A stretch of DNA of 64,000 nt from Micrasema longulum (taxonomy: Eukaryota > Arthropoda > Insecta > Trichoptera > Brachycentridae): positions 36,096-100,095 of the forward strand of contig JAGVSM010004209.1 of the NCBI GenBank assembly GCA_022494885.1. The letters run 5' to 3'. Positions 1-11,300 of the stretch are shown one piece after another. The position numbers and the translations under genes were made by a program. The notes beneath the pieces are model-generated. The model made no database searches, was not told where the DNA came from, and saw nothing but the letters and a program-made list of their open reading frames with translations. Position 1 is the stretch's first letter; every line of letters starts with the position of its first letter.

Positions 1-671
1 TAGTTCAAAAATAACTAAATGCGAAAAAAACAAATTTTTCGAAAAATATAGGTTGGTTATATTTATCACCACGACGACAAAATATAAGACTCGTAAAAAA
101 ATTAACAACTTTATCCCAAAACTGTCTTACGCTCAAAAAAATAAGATTGTTTAAAGAAATGTTTAAAATATATATTTAAGAACCAAAATTTATTTGCAAG
201 TAATTCAAATAGATCAAGTCAAAGAAGGAATCGCGTGTTAGAAATACCACATTGCAAAACGAGGCTCGCACAGAGACATGCGTATTTTATAGGCCCAAAA
301 AATTAAAATTATTTTTTTACTGATAACACTTAATTGATTCCAAACTTTCAAAATTTTCCTTCTTTTAAAAAACACGCACTATCCTGGATTCAAACTAAAG
401 ATATGAACTTTTTTTTCTATGATATATTTTGTTGCCCTTTAATAATAAGGAATATTTTAATGTCTTTTTATATTTTTTATTTCCTTTTAATTACTATAAA
501 AAAAATACCATAAAATCTTTTACAGAATATTTCATTTTCTCTTTCTTGTGTTATACAAAAATATTATAAATGTCTATTTATTCTATAATATTCTATAATG
601 CTCCTATGAGCAAAAATTCATTAACATTTTCTTGTATACCCACGAACAGGCCATGCTTTTGTGGGATTTTT
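1..671. other. AT-rich sequence, no feature seen
   Basis: Long A and T runs with no open frame or repeat match that I can support. The last part (about 600-671) carries a small possible hairpin around cccac/gtggg and may be more of the LINE 3' region that follows. Confidence 0.5.
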
Positions 672-778
672 TCGTTTACTATTTTTACTATTTATATGAA
701 TTTCATTGCTATGTAATTATCGTTTGTTTTTGATAACTCTGTTTTACTTCTTTATGTATATTGTAAAAAAAAAAATAA
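672..778 (+). mobile_element. Orphan 3' end of the Jockey-type LINE
   Basis: About 100 bp match the end of the 3' untranslated region of the LINE at 23855-25790. Shared words, in the same order, are tttcattgcta, actctgttttac and tatgtatattgtaaaa, followed by an A-rich tail. No coding sequence remains. This is what severe 5' truncation during target-primed reverse transcription leaves, so I read it as a dead-on-arrival copy of the same family. Confidence 0.6.
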
Positions 779-912
779 GAAAACTGTCGGAAAACACAAA
801 TAAATTAGAAAAAAGCAAACATTTATATCACATGTAAAAAAATACTACATTCACCCAGCCTACGTTTCAATATTCATACTTCCTCGATCTTTCCATCTGT
901 TGACTTTTCGGT

Positions 913-1114
913 GTCGGTTTCGTGGTGTAATGGTCTCGTTTTCGATTCCCGACACGGTTGATTTGAAATATTTATTTAAAGAAAGGGTGTTTTCTCACTA
1001 GAATATTTCATAGTCTCTGAATTTACCATTTTACCTTCATGTAACAAAAATGATAAAGATACCCTGCGATTGGTTTACCAATGCAGTGCCATATGCATCA
1101 TTAGGTGAAAAATA
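913..1114 (+). mobile_element. SINE A copy (tRNA-derived), internally deleted
   Basis: The head has the box A-like word tggtgtaatgg and the box B-like word ttcgattccc of an RNA polymerase III promoter. About 30 bp between them, corresponding to the anticodon arm, are missing compared with the copy at 39665. The body then follows the family: aaatatttatttaaa, atttcatagtc, ttaccttcatgtaac, and the end word caccattaggtg, here catcattaggtg. SINEs of this kind encode no protein and use the reverse transcriptase of a LINE. The deletion would have destroyed the promoter, so this copy is inactive. Confidence 0.8.
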
Positions 1115-2112
1115 AATTCAAAGGGGAAATCAGTGACAGCATGCAGGCATTGTCGTCGTGGATGAATAGTAATGAGTAACTACAATATTATTTTTTAATT
1201 TTATTTTAAATTTACATATATGTACAAATATTAAATGTAAAATATGTACAAATATTTCATTCATGGTTTTCGAAATTCTTTTCTTTTATAATATAACTTT
1301 ATTTATGACACATTACGTATATTGTTAATTATAAGTTTGAAAGCATTTTTAGTATAGTATTAAATAATCATTATATTATTACAGTATTATTGTATATATT
1401 TATTTATTTATATATCAACGGTTCAAAGAACTATTTGCAATAAAAAGTTTTACAGAAATAATCACAGCAGTGAATAATTCATTATGTAATTTAAAATATG
1501 AAATATTAGTATATAATTCAACTAAATAATTAAAACTACACAAATTAGCAATTTTCTTTTTTTTTTTTTTTTAAACTGCAAAAAAGTAAAAAAGAAACAT
1601 ACAAATATAAGATGACAAATAAAAGATAACAAATTGAAGTGAGAAAACCTTATGTTCTAAATATAAATATAGCAAATTAAAATTGAGTATAATTTAACAT
1701 AAACATAAAGTGACTAGTATTTAGCTAGGTTATAATGAAAAAGAAAAATAATGCTATAATAAGATTGTATAAATAATACGTTTTTTTGGATCAATGTGAA
1801 AGCTTAAATAGTCTTAATAACACCTTTTTTATCATTTGGTTGGAAGAAGTTGGAATTTGGCAATAAATCCACAAATGTATAATTTATATATAAAGAAATA
1901 AAAAAAATACGTATCCAAAAAAAAAAGTCAAATTTACTTGTATATTTTTAAATAAATTTATTTCTTTTCCAAAAAATAACGAGTGAGATTACATTTTAAT
2001 GCATTTACGGAGTTTGTGTTGAAACTATCAAATATTTTTTTGAACTTATTTATTATATGACTGTAGATTTCAATTAATATAAAAAAATAAAGGAATGATG
2101 ATTACGATTTTT
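1115..2112. other. AT-rich sequence, no feature seen
   Basis: Very AT-rich with a poly(T) run near 1557-1572. No frame or repeat that I can support. Confidence 0.5.
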
Positions 2113-2262
2113 CATGACAGGTAATAAGCTCTATAAATGCCTAGACTTTCAAATTTCTTTTTCTAAAATGTTTCTCCTCTGTTGCAATAAATTTCAATCT
2201 TCAAAACTGCCTAGGGAGGAAATCGAACCTTGTCTATGTCTAACATTAGTTAGTTAGTTTGT
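2113..2262 (+). repeat. Family R copy, middle part
   Basis: Contains, in family order, acaggtaataagctctataa, tgcctagac, ctcctctgttgcaataaatt and a word like ctcccagggagg (here gcctagggaggaaatc), then cttgtctatg. The same order is seen at 11188, 18135 and 48545. The part upstream with acacagtgtgtaaag is absent. No open frame. The superfamily is not recognised. Confidence 0.6.
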
Positions 2263-2845
2263 TTAAATTTTATTGGTTTGATAGAAATTAATGTAATCTT
2301 ATAAGAATCAACACATCTTCTAATCTTCCCAAAATAATATTTTTTTGGCAATATTTTTCGTTACTATCTTAGTATTCTGATGTAATTAGATGTCGGTTTT
2401 CGTAAGTGCGTACTTTAAATAAAACAGGAAACATAAAATTTTCTGTTTTTATGGCTCCCAAGTAAGATATCTTTTGAATAATATTTTCAAGAAATACGCT
2501 ATCCGGTGAAGTGAAGATTTCTTTAGCGCTCTAGCTAAGAGTACAAGTATAATATGGTCATGAGCATTATGGTAATACTAGATAATGAATATTAAAACAA
2601 TTATAAATTATTGGATCGCTCAGCAATGAAAGACACCGCCCAACATCAGCCATTGTTCATACATTTGTACGAATCCATGCAAGTCGCTGCAACCATAGGG
2701 TGAACGAAAATGAATCTATAGAAAATAAAAATAAAACATGGTGATGGCTTTCTCTTTATTATAAGTATATCCAGCTTTTTGTGAACACCCGAATTGCGTT
2801 AAAATTCATTTATTAATTTTATTTATACATTTACATACGAATTCA
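2263..2845. other. No feature recognised
   Basis: AT-rich. A stretch at 2615-2720 is less AT-rich than its surroundings, but I see no frame or repeat match in it. Confidence 0.4.
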
Positions 2846-2972
2846 ATTTATGTGTATGTATGCATATATGTGTGCATGTATGTATGCAAGTATGTACATA
2901 TATATGTATGTATGTGTGTACATGTGTGTATGTGTATGTATATGCGTATATATATGTATGTGTATATTTTTA
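2846..2972. repeat. Degenerate TATG/TG microsatellite
   Basis: About 125 bp of interrupted tatg, tgtg and atat steps. Read on the minus strand it gives a His/Tyr/Thr/Ile-rich frame (2843-3034), a by-product of the simple repeat and not a protein gene. Confidence 0.9.
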
Positions 2973-3216
2973 ACATCAAATAACATTTGTATTAATATTT
3001 TTTTACCAATGTGTTTCCCTGAAAAATAAAACAAATTTCATTTCAACCTTAACAGGAATCTAACCGGGACGAGCGTGGTAGTCAAGTTGACCGTTTTCCA
3101 TAATACACGGTGGATATTAATATAATCAAAACATACTTTATTTTAAAGTTGCAAATTACTTGTATAATTGATTACCATTATAACTTTTTAATACTTTTAT
3201 GTAAATAAAATATGTA

Positions 3217-3335
3217 ATCGCGGATCGTGGTCCTGCGGTAGTCATGTGGAGTCACAGATCAAAGATCCGTCGTTCAAATATCACTTTATTACAACTCGAT
3301 GCTCATTATTACAGCACAAGTAATTCACAACTTTT
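3217..3335 (+). mobile_element. SINE B copy, 3' truncated
   Basis: The head gatcgtggtcctgcggtag and the box B-like word gttcaaatatc match the SINE B order seen complete at 32362 (gggctgtggtcccgtgg, then ggttcaaacccc). The downstream block gaaaatggccaccaaaatt, conserved in better copies, is lost. Non-coding, inactive. Confidence 0.65.
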
Positions 3336-4201
3336 AGGAAATGGTCTAAGTATTTAAATATGACCAATAAGGTATAATTAAATAGAGATGATGTTTTATA
3401 GAACGATAGGTTCAAATTATGTGCTAAAAATAAGCGTTGTCGCGTCATGCCGCGTCAACATTGTGTCACAAAACGCATAATAATGTAGAAAATACAAACG
3501 GTCTATGCCAGTTTATTATTAATTCAAAGCTGTATGTTACAACGGTTACATTTGCTAGCCGTCACAGATAATATAATAATAAAACCAATCTTCTAATTTT
3601 TTCTATGGCAAGCACGCATCTACGAATGTTGCTTATCTAAGCTTTTTTTCTCGTGTCAAAATGTGAACCAAGCGACAGCGCTCGCGTAGAGCAGGGGCGA
3701 CCTTGAGTGTAAGTGATTTTAATTACCTTAAATTATGCAGATCCAGTGTCTCTAGACATCGCATCAATCTTTGGTTGAAATTTACATAGCCTCTTTGGTA
3801 CTTTTATTTGTATATTTTTAACTTATATTCTCAAATATAATTATAATTTGACCGTATTCCAGTAAGAAATTGTTGCACAAACACCACATTTTTTTGGTCA
3901 TCTAATTGATTTAGTTTGAATTGTTCAGGAGTGAAAGTTTCTATCTAATCTTTTAATTATTCTCGAATAAATGTACTCGCGAACCAATATGCTAACAACA
4001 TCGATGTCTTTAACGTGAGTCTTGTAAATTTTAAATATCAATGTATTTGTTTCATATCAAATAGAAATTAATATTCTGTTCATATTGTATTTTATAACAT
4101 TATGTACCTAGCTGCTTTAAACCTTTAACTGCATTTCTTTAGCTTATTTTTTTTAAAAAAGAAGAAATTATTATTATTATTACTATTTTTTTTTTTTTTA
4201 A
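3336..4201. other. AT-rich sequence, no feature seen
   Basis: No supported frame. A short GC-richer patch lies at 3660-3705 (agcgacagcgctcgcg). It might be a transposon end, but no partner terminus was found. Confidence 0.4.
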
Positions 4202-4545
4202 AAACCAACTAAACTTCTAAACACAGTTATATATTTTATTACTTTATATTGTATTTTTAAAAATTTATGTTGTTAATACACTAATCTTTTTATTTTTATT
4301 TTTAAACCAACTATACTTCTTAACACTGTCCCTATCTTTTATTTCTTTATATTGTATTTTTTAAAAATTTATGTTGTTTATATACTCATCTTCTTTTTTT
4401 TATAGTTTACTTCTTAACACTGTTCTATATTTTGTTGCATTTTTTAAATTTTATGTTGTTTATATACTCATAGTTTATAAAACTTTCATATCTGTAAAAC
4501 CCTTGTGGGCGTGAAAAATTAATAAAATAAAAAAAATAAAAAAAT
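4202..4545 (+). mobile_element. LINE 3' end with threefold tandem repeat
   Basis: Three imperfect units of about 80-100 bp begin near 4202, 4305 and 4403. Each has a cttctaaacac/cttcttaacactg-type word, then ttatattgtattttt, then aatttatgttgtt. They are followed by acccttgtgggcgtg and an A-rich aataaaataaaa tail. Several LINE ends in this window show a CCC-short loop-GGG word just before an AAATA tail, so I read this as the 3' untranslated region and tail of a 5'-truncated LINE. Confidence 0.55.
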
Positions 4546-5150
4546 TACATTTCACATTATTGAAAAAGGCCACAAATGGATTATATCCGCGGAAAAAAGC
4601 GAATCAAGAAACTGTCATCTATTATCTTCTGAGAACCTACTGGCGTTGAGGTTATGGCTTGGAGCTGGAGCATCCATTACTGGACTTGATGTCAATTCAA
4701 ACCAGATGATCCAGGACTTCAAAGGCATGACTCAAGAGCATTAAAGTAGCTGGCCTAAATGTTATTTTACAAGGTGCAGTTTTCTACACGTGGCCATGTT
4801 TTTAATCGACACCTGTTTTCCGTCAAATCAGCAACTGTGATTCAAAAATAGTTTATTTACCATTTTACATAGATTAAATAAATAATGTTAAAATATTTGT
4901 AAAAAAAATAAAATTTATTCAGTATTTTCAAATGGATTCTGGAATCAAGTATAAAATTATATTAGATGGAAATGAATGAATAAAGCTCATTAAAATGTAT
5001 AAAATTCACATACAGTAAAAAAGGTGTTTTATTTGAAATATTTTGTCTCTATTGTATTTCTGTAAGTTCTGTGGTAAACTACGAGCCTATTTACCCCTGT
5101 CTTGCTCTAGCGTTGTAGCCTAGCCGGTGGCGACTGGTTTTAATAATGAA
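4546..5150. other. No feature recognised
   Basis: A less AT-rich stretch at 4560-4800 has no long frame and no match elsewhere in the window that I could see. Confidence 0.4.
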
Positions 5151-5159
5151 GATAGCAGG

Positions 5160-6008
5160 CATGAATTAAGAATAGTCCAGAAGGAGCGTAGAATCATATT
5201 TTAATACATCGGACTGTGTCAAATACGCCCCCCACTTTGCCCCACTTTCACCGCGCGCATGCGTGAAGTCACCGCGTAATGTTGTCAGATCGCAAAAAAT
5301 ATAATCATAACATAAATGTAAGATAATTATATTTTTAAAAAAGGGATTAGTTGATTTGTCTAAAATTTTATTGTACACGCGGAAACATTGATTGACATAA
5401 CAGAGTAGATAAGTAAAGGATAATTACTGAGAGTTATTTAATCAATGAACTTTGAACTTAAAAAAAAAAGAGTTTTACATTTAGATAAATGACCTTTTGT
5501 ATCTATCATAAAAACGATTCTTTTCAAAATGCATTGCGCAAATTATGCTTTGTTTGTTGGTTTTCAAAACTCATCTTACCGTACTCTTTATATTATTTTT
5601 ATCTGCTCCGTTTTGATTTTTTCATCAGCAGGGAAGCTAAAATTCCATTAAATCAATTAAAACCAATGTTTTTATTAACAAAAAATTGCGTAAATTAATT
5701 GATTTCCCTGGCAACACTAACAAAATGTCCATTTTGTTTTCTTTGAGAATCTGATAGGTAGAAAAATAATTCCATTTTAAAATAATACATTTGCTACTTA
5801 CACATGCAATTGCAACTTACACATGAAATGTGATCCCATCCAGTTTCTTTAAGACCTAAACAGTATTTATACACTTAAAAACGATACAACACGGCATAGT
5901 TGAATTCAAATCGGGAGTTGCGAGTTATTGAGCGACGTCCTTTAAGAGTATTTTAGTCACCTTCTGTTTGATGCGCGTATGCGGTTTCTGGACTATTCTT
6001 AATTCTAT
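5160..6008. mobile_element. 849-bp TIR DNA transposon, non-autonomous
   Basis: The ends are inverted copies of gaattaagaatagtccagaa, perfect over 20 bp (about 5163-5182 and 5986-6005). The element is flanked on both sides by gatagcagg (5151-5159 and 6009-6017), a perfect 9-bp target duplication. About 270 bp of its left half recur in inverse orientation at 57850-58137, ending with the same terminus. There is no transposase frame, so it would depend on an autonomous relative. A duplication of 9 bp would suit a Mutator-like (MULE) element, but the superfamily is not proven. Confidence 0.75.
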
Positions 6009-6017
6009 GATAGCAGG

Positions 6018-7789
6018 TTTGACAAGGCATTTTTAGGAAAAACGTGTCCAATCTTTAAATAAAAAAATATTTATCGATCCTCCACGAGCTTACCGTTGCA
6101 ATGTCGCGCCTCTCAACTCTGTTTTACATTTACTGACCGCTGCGCGTATAACACTATTTTCCACCAAATTAAAGATAAGTTCCGGAACCTCAGTTGAATG
6201 GAACACAAGACGAGTGCTTAGTGCCGAATCTAGTATAAACATATCATATAAATAGTACTTTGAAGCGACAAGACTTTTTGTGATGTTAGCTATCATATTA
6301 TATTTATCATATTTTGTAAATGTTATCAACTATCAAATATCTAAATTCAGTAAATGGGGTCTAAAATTTCAACCGTCCATGCGCTCAGTAGCTGCAAGAC
6401 TTATTGTTATCTTACTTCTATTATTATACAATTGCTTTTTATTTCGTTTTTAAAATACCACTCAAACTATAAACTTTACTGTTAAATAAAAAAATAAAAA
6501 AAATATATAAATAGGGGCTAGATTTCTTACTGTCCATGCGCTCTGTAGCTGCAAGACGTGCTGGGATATTTATTTATTCTACAGCGCCCTTGAGGTAATT
6601 TTCACAAAAATGGCGCTATATAAATTATTCAAACATATGTATATAAATACATATAGATATATCGATTGAAATAATTATTTTTTTTGTCAAAAAATGAATA
6701 TGTAATAAAATAATTTTTACTTCATGGCGTAATTTTTACGTTTAAAAAAAATACGCAGTTTTTTTTCAATGTTAAGTTGCAACGAAATTTTTTGACCACC
6801 CTGCATATTTATTTTCATTAATTAGCACAATACTAATTAAAATTATTTAATACCTGTCTGCGTACTATTCATCTCCTCGTGAAGTTAATATGTTTTCATG
6901 GTTGACTCTAGTATTATAATATCTTCTACTACGTCTACCGTGAATTGTGCTCATATTAACATTGCCAGGAATAATGCCAAATGAAATTCAATAATAATTA
7001 CACTTAAATGTTGTGTAACGTTCGCTACACCTGTTATAATTTCAGAAATATTTCTTTTTCTGTAATTGGACGTATTAATTTTAAGATGGTTACAAGAAAA
7101 AAATGAAATTAAATACATATGCTATTTGAGTAACCCGACATAACTATTATGATTTTACATGCACACTGCATCTAAGGATTTAGGTCTCCATGGCAGTAGC
7201 CACATACAAGAACAGATAAAATGCTCGTTGCCAAAACAAAAGCTCTCTTAATCTGGTAGTCTTGGTTTCTTTGTGCTGAAAGAAGGTAATCTAGAAGTAT
7301 TTAATTTATAATTCAATGGTTGAAGAAAAATAGGAAGATACATTTTTCACTGACTGGGATTAAATTAATTCGCCATAATCAGACCACATATATGCGCTGT
7401 TCGTAAAAATATTTATTTCAATGGAGCCTACATATGACAAAAACATTTTAACATCTGTATGGAGTGTACTATGGTCAGGTTAGTCTCCACCTAACATGGT
7501 TAAGCTCATTCTATGATTAACATTGAAGAGAGCAAAATACCTCTTTAATCCTTCTTACGAGTATATGTATAATTAATTTACATTCAGATCACGATTGAAA
7601 TTTCAATTCCTGAATATTTAAGTTTTTCCTTTCTCCTCCATCTTTCCTTCCCTCTTTACCACCTCCTCTCTTCATAATAGAGTGTAGATTTTTAATCGAT
7701 TTCTATTTTGATAAAAATATATGTATGTAAAAATAATGTATGTTTCCATTTCTAACCAAGCGTCAACCACAACCATTATACAAGATTCT
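6018..7789. other. Unassigned region with a short direct repeat
   Basis: Around 6356-6402 and 6513-6557 the same word recurs (ccgtccatgcgctcagtagc and ctgtccatgcgctctgtagc, both followed by tgcaagac) about 157 bp apart. The rest is AT-rich. Small frames such as minus 6090-6329 show no recognisable motif. Confidence 0.4.
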
Positions 7790-7988
7790 CCAATAGGGAC
7801 CTGATAATAAGTGAAGGGGTCAACACTGTTCTGGCATCGAGGCAACACTATTATGTTGGCAAGAAGGTCCATAACTTTTTGCCAGAATTGTGGAAAAGCG
7901 GGAGTGTTGTCAAGTTGCGGAAGGTGTTGACCTCGCTCTTTCATGACATTGGTCGTAAGGAGTCAGAAAAGTTGATGCATGTCGCGGA
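7790..7988 (+). mobile_element. Possible LINE ORF2 C-terminal scrap
   Basis: The plus strand is open for about 65 codons ending at a stop near 7988. It reads RQHYYVGKKVHNFLPELW, a gap, then VVKLRKVLTSLFHDIGRKES. The pattern of aromatic residues, a [KV]xNxLP-like word and then a basic Lys-rich stretch resembles the ends of Jockey/CR1 ORF2 proteins. The match is short and unsupported by other landmarks. It could be chance. Confidence 0.25.
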
Positions 7989-8095
7989 TTAAAGATTCTA
8001 ACTGGATGTTAAAAATTAAATATGAAAATAAAGAATAATTTAAAAAAATACAAGTGGCAATCATGAAGTTTCACATTCAAATAAATTGTCTATCT

Positions 8096-8182
8096 TTTAT
8101 GTATGTATGTGCATGTATGCGCATGGATATATGTATGTGTGTATGTATGTACATATATATATGTTTATATATATTAATATGT
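8096..8182. repeat. Degenerate TATG microsatellite
   Basis: Interrupted tatg/tgtg/atat repeats, similar in make-up to 2846-2972. Confidence 0.85.
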
Positions 8183-8274
8183 GTAAACGATAAAGTTTAG
8201 GTTTATTTTTAAATATATTTTATTTACATTTCGTTTATCTATTCTTTATTTTAACTTGTAAATTATTATAATGT

Positions 8275-8400
8275 ATTAAAATGAATTTGCCTAGCTTGGA
8301 ACGGGGTATGTACCCTTGTTAGCTGGGAAAAATGAACCAAAAATTTTATATATGATGAAATGTATAAATAAATCAAATAAAATAAATTAATATGAATGTT
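8275..8400 (+). mobile_element. LINE-type 3' tail
   Basis: Contains tacccttgttagctggg followed by an A-rich tail ending aataaatcaaataaaataaa. It resembles the 3' termini at 4500, 13078 and 18755 but no coding sequence remains, so the call rests on the tail alone. Confidence 0.4.
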
Positions 8401-10448
8401 TAGTCTTTTAAGGCAAATATAATATACCGACAATGTGTTCATCTACCACAGGTTTTCTCAAATTGAACGGTTTGTGTAAGTATAAAGAAAATGCCCTAAT
8501 GCAATATGACCGCCTCTACGCAAATTTATTTTTATTTATTTATTAATTTTTTATTTATTTTTGTTTATTTTTTACATATTTATTACAGCAATTCACAATG
8601 ATTTATTCATACAACAAATTAATTAAGTAGTTAAAGTATGTAAATGTAAATGTACATAAACTTTAAATAAAAAGTGTTTAAATAAAGAAACTCCTACAGT
8701 TTATGGTGCGTGGTGCATACGGCACTGCACTTACTTTAATCAGTGCGTAAAAGTGATAATTTGTAATTTATTATATGCGAAGGTTTAAATATCAGTTCTA
8801 AACATCAAGTACGTACAACAACTAAAATTGTCTCATGACTCTCGGGATCTATTTTTGTATGATGACTGCTATTTATTTTTTAAATTTCAAATTATGTCAA
8901 GCGAAACAAAGCCTGTGAATTAAAAAATAAAATAAAATAAAAAGGAATAAAAAAAGTTGTTTTTATTGACAAATCCCAATCGCAATGCCGCAGTTTGACG
9001 TGTTTTTAGCATAAACTTATCTAAAAAAAATTAATTAATTCAGCGGGCAGAAAAAGGTAGAATTTTTAGAAAACATCATAGGTGTGGTGTCATTTTTCAT
9101 CAATAATATTTTTCTACATAAGTTTTTTTTAAATAAATATTCTGTTTTTCTTTAAAAGAAAACTTATATTTGATTTCGGTTGTTTTTCATTTTATCTCCT
9201 GGATTTTCGGTCGATTGAGTTGGAACCCTAACTAAAACATACACTCCATACTCCTTTCATTATTCTTAGTAATCAGAGTAACGCTTTACGCATCTGTCTT
9301 GGCATACACTTCTCGCATCCATACAATGCATATTACCAAGGATGTATAAAAATAATTTGAAAACTTTTAAAAAGTTTTGTAATCAGTTCGGCAAATTGAT
9401 CATGTCCAATCACCAAAATAAACAAACGTGTTCATTTACAGGTTACTGACGAACAAGTTTGAAATTTTCGTACAAATATATACATTTTCGTAAAGGAAAT
9501 GCTATTTTACTGTTTAGGCAATTCAAGATAACTCCATTAACTTTCAATCGCAACTGGGGCCACGGGATCTGGTTTTATTTCATACACAAAATTGTATTTT
9601 TTATTCCATCTGGAAATATTATGAAAATATGGAAAAAATTGCTATGTAAACAAATTTGGTAATCTTGAACATTCCTCTTCATGATCAAGTCACGATTTAT
9701 ATAAAAAAAATTAAATTAAGTCATAATTAGTATTAACCTTTTGTTTCTAATTTTTGTTGTACAAATTTTTGAACAATCATCCATGTAAAAGAACCATGGG
9801 CGTTAAAAAATAAATAATCAGATTAACACATAAAATAAGTATAATTTTAAAAGTTAGTAATCGAAATAGGCCAAAACACTTGATAAAAATATTGTATGTC
9901 CAAATTAAAACACTTATCATGTTGAGTTACTTATGATAAATACTTTCGTACTTTTCTTTCGGGTCCAGGACATTGATTGTCAAACAGTTGAGTTTATGAT
10001 CCTGTAAGGATGAAGGATATTTATGACATCGTCTGAGAGTTTTTTGTTCGACTTCTGTCCATGTCGCCGGCAGTCGGAAAAGCTCACGACCAACGTCTAT
10101 ACATAATAATTGCTACACTCACGGCCAGTGACATTTGAAATTGGATTTGACATCCGTGGTATTTCAAAAGCCAAAAACACAGCCATTTTTTTCCATTTTC
10201 ATTGAGACTTATCATTTGCAATGCTGCATCGTCGCCAAATATTTAAAAGAAACACTTTTTACCAACTGTTTTGATAAATACATACCTCGTTGGGCTTAGC
10301 AAATTGAGGAAATTGATTTATATTAAGTTTAAATGTGTGTATGCATTCACTGATAGATTGATTGAATAAGTTAGTGTTATTGTCTTAAAGATACCGACAA
10401 AATAACATTTTTTAGGTAAGAACATTACGTAATTCAATTTTTTTTTTT
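8401..10448. other. AT-rich region with weak LINE traces
   Basis: Includes an ATTT low-complexity run (8521-8585) and a possible LINE tail at 9780-9828 (ccatgggcgtt then aaaaaataaataa). At 9270-9350, read on the minus strand, a scrap resembles the end of the LINE at 32884 (words like gcatacacttctcgcatc). None of these is secure. A frame at 9459-9662 shows no motif. Confidence 0.35.
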
Positions 10449-10630
10449 TATCAACAATATTTTGAGTATGTTTAAATGTTTGTAGACATTCTGGAGTTTC
10501 TCGCTTGGGAGTAATTAAGATCTAAATTGGTTGTCACAGAGAGGAAAAATATTTTTGAGAAGGGAATCTGGAAGTCTGGGCATTTACATAGGCAGAATAG
10601 TGAATGTTACGCAATTTGCAAAGTGGCCAC
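10449..10630. repeat. Family R copy, rearranged
   Basis: The first 130 bp run in minus orientation (caatattttgagtatg, gtagacattctgg, ttgtcacagagagg, gggcatttaca). They are followed directly by the left end in plus orientation (ggcagaatagtgaatgttac, aaagtggcc). The two orientations meet near 10590, so this copy is an inverted, fold-back arrangement like those at 41400 and 54400. Confidence 0.6.
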
Positions 10631-10841
10631 TTCAATTTCAATTAATTTATTTTATATACGTTTATGTACATGACGAAAAAAATACTTCAAGGGATACATA
10701 ACCCGAAAAAATTTATACTAAATTTAAAAATATACAAAGATGGTAAAATAAAAACATCCAGCAATAATAGAAAAAGGATGACATATTCTTTGAGCTTTTT
10801 TTCACAAATATGAAATAGGAAAGATGTCGATATGTCGATTT

Positions 10842-11020
10842 GGCGGCCTTCGTGGTGTAGTGGTCAAGACGCTTGACTCACGCACGGAAGGTTCCGGGTT
10901 CGATTCCCGGTGGGAACACAAAAATTAAAATGTGATTCTTCTCAAGTCTGGGTGCTCTGTGATGTAATTCACCACTGTAATTAGGCCTCCTGGCCTGTTG
11001 TGGTGTAAAAAAAAAAAAAA
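10842..11020 (+). mobile_element. SINE C, full-length copy
   Basis: The tRNA-like head carries box A (gtggtgtagtggtc) and an intact box B (gggttcgattcccgg). Next comes a body with cttctcaagtctggg, caccactgtaattaggcc and tggcctgttgtggtg, then a 14-A tail. The second copy at 20172 has the same order. The cloverleaf is not intact: the outermost bases do not pair well, and the head runs straight into the body. It is therefore a SINE and not a tRNA gene. A minus-strand frame across it (10878-11096) is a shadow. Confidence 0.85.
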
Positions 11021-11024
11021 GATA

Positions 11025-11150
11025 TCCGAAGAGATACGGTTGAGTAAAGACATTGCTCTTCCTACTGGCATTACCATCGGCAGGTTGGTTCTGCAAGTAG
11101 GAAAATGGAAAGGAAAATACTCTCCATTACACCTATAATGATTGTAATAC
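11025..11150 (-). mobile_element. Jockey-like LINE C-terminal scrap
   Basis: The minus strand reads EYFPFHFPTCRTNLPMVMPV and then GRAMSLLNRI. This agrees with the minus-strand text at 46600-46760 (SASRTNLPRGIPNGRGVRQL then NMIVLPIDI). A word like RTN...P..R...LN followed by IDI is usual near the C-terminus of Jockey-type ORF2 proteins. Only about 40 codons survive. Confidence 0.45.
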
Positions 11151-11187
11151 CACTGATTTATCTCCTACCTTTCCTTACTTACACCAG

Positions 11188-11300
11188 CTAATGACAGGTC
11201 ATAAGCCCTGTTAATGCCTAGATCTCCATATTCTCTTTTCAAAAATGTTTTTTACTTTCTGTTGCAACAAATTTAGAGTTTTCTTATATTTATTATTATA
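11188..11300 (+). repeat. Family R copy, middle part
   Basis: Carries acaccagctaatgacaggtc, ataagccctgttaatgccta, a T/C-rich stretch and ctttctgttgcaacaaattt in family order. Both ends are missing. Confidence 0.65.

Noticed and set aside
2843..3034. Minus-strand frame rich in His, Tyr, Thr and Ile
   Set aside because: It is the translation of the TATG/TG microsatellite at 2846-2972 and has no feature of its own.
3050..3115. Minus-strand tRNA-like patch (gaatctaaccgggac, gcgtggtagtcaag)
   Set aside because: Resembles an inverted SINE A head but too few positions agree and no body follows.
10842..10915. Possible tRNA gene (box A and box B well formed)
   Set aside because: The head runs straight into a conserved body with a poly(A) tail, a second copy exists at 20172, and the outer stem does not pair. 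It is a SINE head.
10878..11096. Minus-strand frame ending PPGIEPGTFRA
   Set aside because: This wording is the usual antisense translation of a box B region. It covers SINE C and the LINE scrap after it.
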